9,535 bases of DNA from Candidatus Pelagibacterales bacterium (GTDB lineage: Bacteria; Pseudomonadota; Alphaproteobacteria; Rickettsiales; UBA1997): contig VHBV01000045.1 in assembly GCA_016882165.1 (NCBI GenBank), positions 1 through 9,535 on the forward strand, read 5' to 3'. The notes beneath the pieces were generated by a model, which ran no database searches, was not told the DNA's origin, and saw only the letters and a list, made by a program, of their open reading frames with translations. Positions 6,001 through 9,535 of the stretch are shown here, piece by piece; positions within the stretch are counted from its first letter, which is position 1; every line of letters begins with the position of its first letter. The position numbers and the translations under genes were made by a program.

Positions 6001-6585
6001 TTACAATCTGACAAATGCGAACTTTGACTTGCTGTAAAGCAGAGGATTGTCATCTTTGATTTTGCCAAAATCAATAACCTCACCTATTATAATGTGATGA
6101 TCTCCAGCCTTAATAATTTTATGCTTCTTGCATTCAAAAAAACATAATGAGTTTTCAAAAATTGGGCTGCCTTTTTTTCCTAAAAAATAAGTCTCAATTT
6201 GCCATTTTTTGCTGTTCTTTGGAGTCGCGAATTCTTTTGCTAGCTCAACTTGTTTTTCACTTAATATATTCAAAGAAAAATATTCATTTTTCTTGAAAAG
6301 CTTTAAATTATTAGATCTATTATCAATACAAAAAGAAACTAAAGGTGGAGCTAAAGATACAGAAGAAAAAGAGTTTATAGTCATTCCAAAAAACTCATCA
6401 GTAAAAATTTTTTTTAAAATTTCACCAAAAATTTTATTGTTTAAAAGCTTCTTTGTAAAAACTTCGCTTTCAAAAAAAGCTGCATGAGAAAGTCTTTCGG
6501 CCAAGAAATTATTTTTCTTAGCGCAAGCAACAATAACACCAGTAGTAAACAAGCCTAAACAATCACGTAATTTTTTATGATCCAT
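6001..6585 (-). CDS. Flavin reductase-like (FMN-binding) domain protein with an apparent insertion
   Basis: A 194-residue cytoplasmic protein of the flavin reductase-like family (HpaC/RutF/NTA monooxygenase component B type), which bind FMN/FAD and often supply reduced flavin to a partner enzyme. It starts with LRDCLGLFTTGVIVACA (6-22), resumes family sequence with FFGMTINSFSSVSLAPPLVSF (65-85; the core GMTINSFSSVSLAPP binds flavin) and ends with GDHHIIIGEVIDF (161-173) and PLLYSKSKFAFV (181-192). Between residues about 24 and 64 is an extra lysine- and phenylalanine-rich stretch that I do not expect in the family, where the first strand normally runs straight to GMT. No partner monooxygenase is in the window, so the substrate is unknown. 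It is last in the nuoL run, 3 bp after the preceding stop, and is probably translated by coupling. Confidence 0.85.
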   Translation of the reverse strand: MDHKKLRDCLGLFTTGVIVACAKKNNFLAERLSHAAFFESEVFTKKLLNNKIFGEILKKIFTDEFFGMTINSFSSVSLAPPLVSFCIDNRSNNLKLFKKNEYFSLNILSEKQVELAKEFATPKNSKKWQIETYFLGKKGSPIFENSLCFFECKKHKIIKAGDHHIIIGEVIDFGKIKDDNPLLYSKSKFAFVRL

Positions 6586-6588
6586 AAA

Positions 6589-7191
6589 TTATTCTTTAAA
6601 AAATGATGCTAAAACTTCTTTAATAACTACCAAACTATCTCCAAATATTGCAAAAGGAGTTTCAGCTATTTTTTCTGCTTCTCTTGTTTTAGTTTGGTCC
6701 CTTTTAATTTCAAATTCGTAAATATTTTGAGATATTAAAAAATATAAATTCGGATTTTCAAAACTTAAGTAGCGCTCTCCAGAAACTTCTAAAATCAGTT
6801 CAAAAACAAATTCTTCTTCATTTTTTCTAAATCCAAGGAAATTTAATGTTTCTAACTGCTCTGGAGATAAGTTATAATCATAAGTTTGAAAACATATGTA
6901 ACCAGAAATTGAGTGAGAGTTTTGAACTCTTAGTTTTGTTTTTTCAGTATTGATAAGAATAACTTTGTTTCTTTCAAGATCAAACAATTGCTGTAGTTTT
7001 GCTGAATTATCAGGAAAAGCATAGTGATATTTTTCACCAAAAAAAACTATAACTTTACTATCTGAACTAATTAGAAACTGGCTTACTTTTTCTTTATAAA
7101 CATCTTCCCAAACTGATTTGGTAAATTCGCAAGAGGCTAGATTCCAAAATGTTACTAAAAATAATAACATTTTTGGAATCAGTTTCTTCAT
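6589..7191 (-). CDS. Putative lipoprotein of unknown function
   Basis: A 200-residue protein with a clear lipoprotein signal: MKKLIPK, a hydrophobic core, and lipobox LASC with Cys21 as the lipidation site, so it is likely anchored to a membrane facing the periplasm. The mature part is soluble, with VIVFFGEKYHYAF (47-59), a helix with QQLFDLER, alternating strands around ISGYICFQTYDY, and a C-terminal TPFAIFGDSLVVI (178-190). The sequence FFGEKYHY followed much later by a TPhAhhxDxhhV-type tail recalls the layout of E. coli YidX-type lipoproteins, but only from memory and weakly. The ATG is 4 bp after the nuoL stop and has no Shine-Dalgarno; a strong RNA hairpin occupies codons 4-18. Its position with nuoL and a flavin reductase does not by itself indicate a respiratory role. 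Confidence 0.75.
   Translation of the reverse strand: MKKLIPKMLLFLVTFWNLASCEFTKSVWEDVYKEKVSQFLISSDSKVIVFFGEKYHYAFPDNSAKLQQLFDLERNKVILINTEKTKLRVQNSHSISGYICFQTYDYNLSPEQLETLNFLGFRKNEEEFVFELILEVSGERYLSFENPNLYFLISQNIYEFEIKRDQTKTREAEKIAETPFAIFGDSLVVIKEVLASFFKE
7140..7180 (-). repeat. Near-perfect hairpin in the first codons of the lipoprotein gene
   Basis: On the minus strand GATTCCAAAAATGTTA (7180-7165) pairs with TAACATTTTGGAATC (7154-7140) over 15 bp with one bulged base and a 10-nt loop. It begins 11 nt after the A of the start codon and encodes part of the signal peptide. It could restrict translation, guide RNA processing between nuoL and the downstream genes, or be the footprint of a small palindromic insertion. 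Confidence 0.75.
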
Positions 7192-7195
7192 ATTT

Positions 7196-9178
7196 TTATG
7201 AAGCCAATATTGTTTTGAAAGATGACAACAAAAACATCAATATTACAACCAGACCAAGAGCCATCCATAAAGCATAGTTATATATGTAACCAGTCTGAAT
7301 TTTGCTTACTTTTTGTGCTGCTTTTTTACATAACAACACTATACCATTTGGACCAAAATCATCAATGACTTTGATGTCAAAAAACTTCCACAAAAAAGTT
7401 CCTAATTTTTTGGTTGGGCTAACAAAAGCTGATTCGTAAATTTCATCAAAATACCATTTATTGAAAGAAATTTTATACAAACTATTAAATTTTTTAGCTA
7501 ATCTTGCTGGGTAATCTGTTTTTACTAGATAGAAAATATAAGATAGGTAAATTGCAATAATGCCAACTATCAAAGGAGATATTTTGACTAAAAATGGAGC
7601 ATGATGAACCTCTTCTAAGATAGACTTATTTTCAGGAAGTAAGAATATTGCTGAACCAAAAAAGTTATGTTCAGCAGAAATCATATGTAAAAATTTAGCA
7701 CCAACAAAACCAGCAAAAACTGATCCAAATGCTAAAACAAAAAGAGGAATTATCATTGCTTTTGGTGATTCATGAGCGTGATCAAAAGTATGCTTGTCAG
7801 ATCTAGTTTTGCCATGAAACACTAAAAATAAAAGACGCCAAGAATAAAAAGCTGTTAAAAATGCAGCTGCTAAACCTAGAACAAAAGCAAGTTTCGCAAA
7901 AGGAGCATGAGACATGTATGCAGCTTCTAAAATCAAGTCTTTTGAATAGTAACCAGCAAATGGCGGAAAACCAGCTAAAGCAAGAGATCCAATCCAGAAC
8001 ATTACGTAAGTGATTGGAACTTTTTTCCAAATACCACCCATTTTTTGGATATCTTGTTCATGATGCATAGCATGAATTACACTACCTGCACCAAGAAAAA
8101 GCAAAGCTTTAAAGAAAGCATGTGTGGCAAGGTGAAATACTGCAGCTGAGTAAGCTGAAACACCACAAGCAAAAAACATATATCCAAGCTGTGAACAAGT
8201 TGAATATGCGATAACTTTTTTAATGTCATTTTGTGTGATTGCAATTGTTGCAGCAAAAATTGCAGTTGTTGCACCAACCAATGTTATCATTGCCAAGGCG
8301 ACATCCGAATACTCAAAAATTGGCGAGCATCTTACAACCAAGAATACTCCGGCAGTAACCATTGTTGCAGCATGAATAAGAGCAGAAACTGGGGTTGGAC
8401 CTTCCATAGCATCGGCAAGCCAAACATGTAATCCAATTTGAGCTGATTTACCCATTGCACCTATAAAGAGTGCAACACAAATTACATCAATGCTTGTAAA
8501 TGATGTTCCAAATAACAAAAATTGATCGTTTAAATGATTACTTACACTTGCAAAAACTGAGTTATAATCAACAGTTCCAAAGGTTACATAAATTAGTGAT
8601 ATAGCAATAATTAAACCAAAGTCACCCACACGATTTGCAACAAATGCTTTAATTGCAGCGGCGTTTGCTGATTGCTTTTTAAACCAAAAACCAATCAAAA
8701 GGTAAGAAGCTAAACCAACACCTTCCCAACCAACGAAAAGTTGCAAGAAATTGTCAGCAGTTACCAAAACCAACATGAAGAATGTAAAAAGTGAAAGATA
8801 TGACATGAAACGAGCAATTGATTTATCTTCATGCATATAAGCAGTTGAGTAAATATGAACTAAACTCGAAACAACTGTAACGACTACAAGCATTATTGCT
8901 GTAAGTTGGTCAATATTTAGAGACCAATTAACATTGAATGTACCAGAAGAAATCCAAGTAAGAAGCTTGATGTTTTGATTTGCTTCTTCCCCGCGAATTA
9001 CAAAATCAGAAAAAATTGTAACAGCACAAATTGCTGATGCTATCAATAGTGAAGTTGTTAATATTTGTGCAATCTTATCAACAAAATGCTGAGAGATTTT
9101 TGGTGATACAATGCGTGAAAAAAATCCACTGATAAGGAAACCAAAAAGAGGCAAAAATACCACAAGAAAAGGAAGCAT
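7196..9178 (-). CDS. nuoL: NADH-quinone oxidoreductase subunit L
   Basis: Distal antiporter-like proton-pumping subunit of respiratory complex I in the inner membrane. It is complete at 660 residues, slightly longer than E. coli NuoL. The chain-5 N-terminal region (about 70-120, WSLNIDQLTAIML) precedes the proton-conducting core (about 133-430). Key ionisable residues are present: Glu152 in VGWEGVGL, Lys244 in MGKSAQIGLHVW with His251, the AMEGPTPVSALIHAATMVTAG block (257-277), Lys358 in HAFFKALLFLGAGS, and Lys413-Asp414 in YYSKDLIL. The C-terminal part holds the long lateral helix region (about 540-610, FNKWYFDEIYE at 572-582) and an anchoring last helix (about 634-653). No Shine-Dalgarno is clear; TTGATT (9256-9251) and TAAACT (9234-9229), 16 bp apart, make a weak promoter. 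It heads a run with the lipoprotein and flavin reductase genes; nuoK and nuoM are not adjacent. Confidence 0.98.
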   Translation of the reverse strand: MLPFLVVFLPLFGFLISGFFSRIVSPKISQHFVDKIAQILTTSLLIASAICAVTIFSDFVIRGEEANQNIKLLTWISSGTFNVNWSLNIDQLTAIMLVVVTVVSSLVHIYSTAYMHEDKSIARFMSYLSLFTFFMLVLVTADNFLQLFVGWEGVGLASYLLIGFWFKKQSANAAAIKAFVANRVGDFGLIIAISLIYVTFGTVDYNSVFASVSNHLNDQFLLFGTSFTSIDVICVALFIGAMGKSAQIGLHVWLADAMEGPTPVSALIHAATMVTAGVFLVVRCSPIFEYSDVALAMITLVGATTAIFAATIAITQNDIKKVIAYSTCSQLGYMFFACGVSAYSAAVFHLATHAFFKALLFLGAGSVIHAMHHEQDIQKMGGIWKKVPITYVMFWIGSLALAGFPPFAGYYSKDLILEAAYMSHAPFAKLAFVLGLAAAFLTAFYSWRLLFLVFHGKTRSDKHTFDHAHESPKAMIIPLFVLAFGSVFAGFVGAKFLHMISAEHNFFGSAIFLLPENKSILEEVHHAPFLVKISPLIVGIIAIYLSYIFYLVKTDYPARLAKKFNSLYKISFNKWYFDEIYESAFVSPTKKLGTFLWKFFDIKVIDDFGPNGIVLLCKKAAQKVSKIQTGYIYNYALWMALGLVVILMFLLSSFKTILAS

Positions 9179-9302
9179 TTCTAAGAGTAAAAAGTTAAAA
9201 AAAGGATTGAAAAATTTTGATATCTTTAAGTTTACAAATGTTTAAAAAAAAATCAAATTTAAATTTTGAAGAGTTTTGGTGTTTTATTCAATCAAACACA
9301 AA

Positions 9303-9397
9303 AAACTTTAACTGTGAGCGATAAAAAGAATCTCAGGAGTTTTTGGCTGACGAATTCGAACTCCTGAGATCCTTCGCTTCGCTGAGAATGGCAGTTT
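9303..9397. repeat. Dispersed palindromic repeat, copy B
   Basis: Two equal 39-nt arms (9303-9341 and 9359-9397) around a 17-nt loop match at 28 of 39 positions. The inner 12 bp are perfect (ATCTCAGGAGTT against AACTCCTGAGAT), AGCGA and AAG blocks are conserved further out, and AAACT marks both ends. The right arm carries the CTTCGCTTCGCTGAGAATG pattern that I recall from dispersed repeats in endosymbiont genomes. It lies in the 242-bp spacer upstream of nuoL and could act as a terminator for the gene beyond it, but no clean T-tract is present. Confidence 0.75.
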
Positions 9398-9420
9398 TTA
9401 ATAGTATATACCAAAATAAA

Positions 9421-9535
9421 CTACCACAAACCACCAGCACCATATCTGGTGTCGCCTTTGCCATTAATTTTCCAAATATTTCCTAAACTATGCTCGTCCC
9501 AAGTGTGTCGGTCTTCTCCAGGAAGTTTCGGGCTC
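9421..9535 (-). CDS. C-terminal fragment of an unrecognised protein
   Basis: An open minus-strand frame enters from the right edge and ends with TAG at 9423-9421. The 37 visible residues are hydrophilic, with LPGEDRHTWDEHSLG (4-18), IWKINGKGDTRYGAGG (20-35) and a terminal LW. I do not recognise the family. The composition, rich in glycine and charged residues with several tryptophans, looks like real protein and not random frame. It does not resemble the C-terminus of NuoK or another complex I subunit. Its stop is 243 bp upstream of nuoL, with the palindromic repeat between them, so it is probably a separate transcript. Confidence 0.5.
   Translation of the reverse strand, partial: SPKLPGEDRHTWDEHSLGNIWKINGKGDTRYGAGGLW

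Noticed and set aside
6209..6487. Plus-strand frame of 92 codons opposite the flavin reductase
   Set aside because: Antisense shadow; the minus strand has the conserved flavin-binding motifs.
7803..8431. Short frames on both strands inside nuoL
   Set aside because: NuoL is continuous and conserved through this interval. The alternative frames give Cys/Ser/Gln-rich sequences typical of out-of-frame reading.
9421..9535. Reading the right-edge fragment as NuoK or another complex I subunit
   Set aside because: The 37 residues are hydrophilic and do not fit the membrane-spanning C-terminus of NuoK, so the position before nuoL is not enough to name it.
1..9535. A new defence, toxin or biosynthetic system
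   Set aside because: All complete genes belong to housekeeping or small envelope families. No nuclease, toxin-antitoxin pair, reverse transcriptase, NTPase module or synthetase cluster is visible.

Overview
This is a strongly AT-rich bacterial chromosome segment carrying ordinary housekeeping genes. Several proteins have an alphaproteobacterial look, most clearly RsmA, the cysteine-free S4 and NuoL. Tight AT-rich coding, gene-poor spacers with decayed palindromic repeats, and core genes separated from their usual neighbours suggest a Rickettsiales-like or other host-associated alphaproteobacterium. That placement is an inference from remembered family resemblance, not from a search.

Layout: (1) 1-904, minus strand, an almost complete class I (DhnA/FbaB-type) fructose-bisphosphate aldolase whose C-terminus leaves the window. 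(2) 905-1235, a divergent spacer with a tandem 10-bp repeat and an operator-like palindrome. (3) Plus-strand rsmG (1236-1865), ald (1948-3060) and rsmA (3216-4037), with a long hairpin between ald and rsmA. (4) A convergent spacer holding a decayed palindromic repeat and a strong two-way terminator, then rpsD on the minus strand (4259-4876). (5) A 546-bp gene-poor spacer (4877-5422) with a second, larger imperfect palindrome, followed by a YajG-like lipoprotein gene (5423-5989, plus). (6) A compact minus-strand run read from high to low coordinates: nuoL (9178-7196), a lipoprotein of unknown role (7191-6589) and a flavin reductase-like protein (6585-6001), with gaps of only 4 and 3 bp. (7) A third palindromic repeat (9303-9397), then the C-terminal 37 codons of an unrecognised minus-strand gene at the right edge.

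By function the window covers central carbon metabolism (aldolase; alanine dehydrogenase, which links alanine, pyruvate and NADH), 30S ribosome maturation (RsmG, RsmA, S4), respiration (NuoL) and the cell envelope (two lipoproteins). I see no defence, secretion or mobile-gene system, CRISPR array, tRNA or rRNA. The points most worth a second look are a near-perfect hairpin in the first codons of the lipoprotein gene downstream of nuoL, an apparent insertion of about 40 residues in the flavin reductase, the family of degenerate palindromic repeats in the spacers, and the separation of nuoL from other complex I genes.
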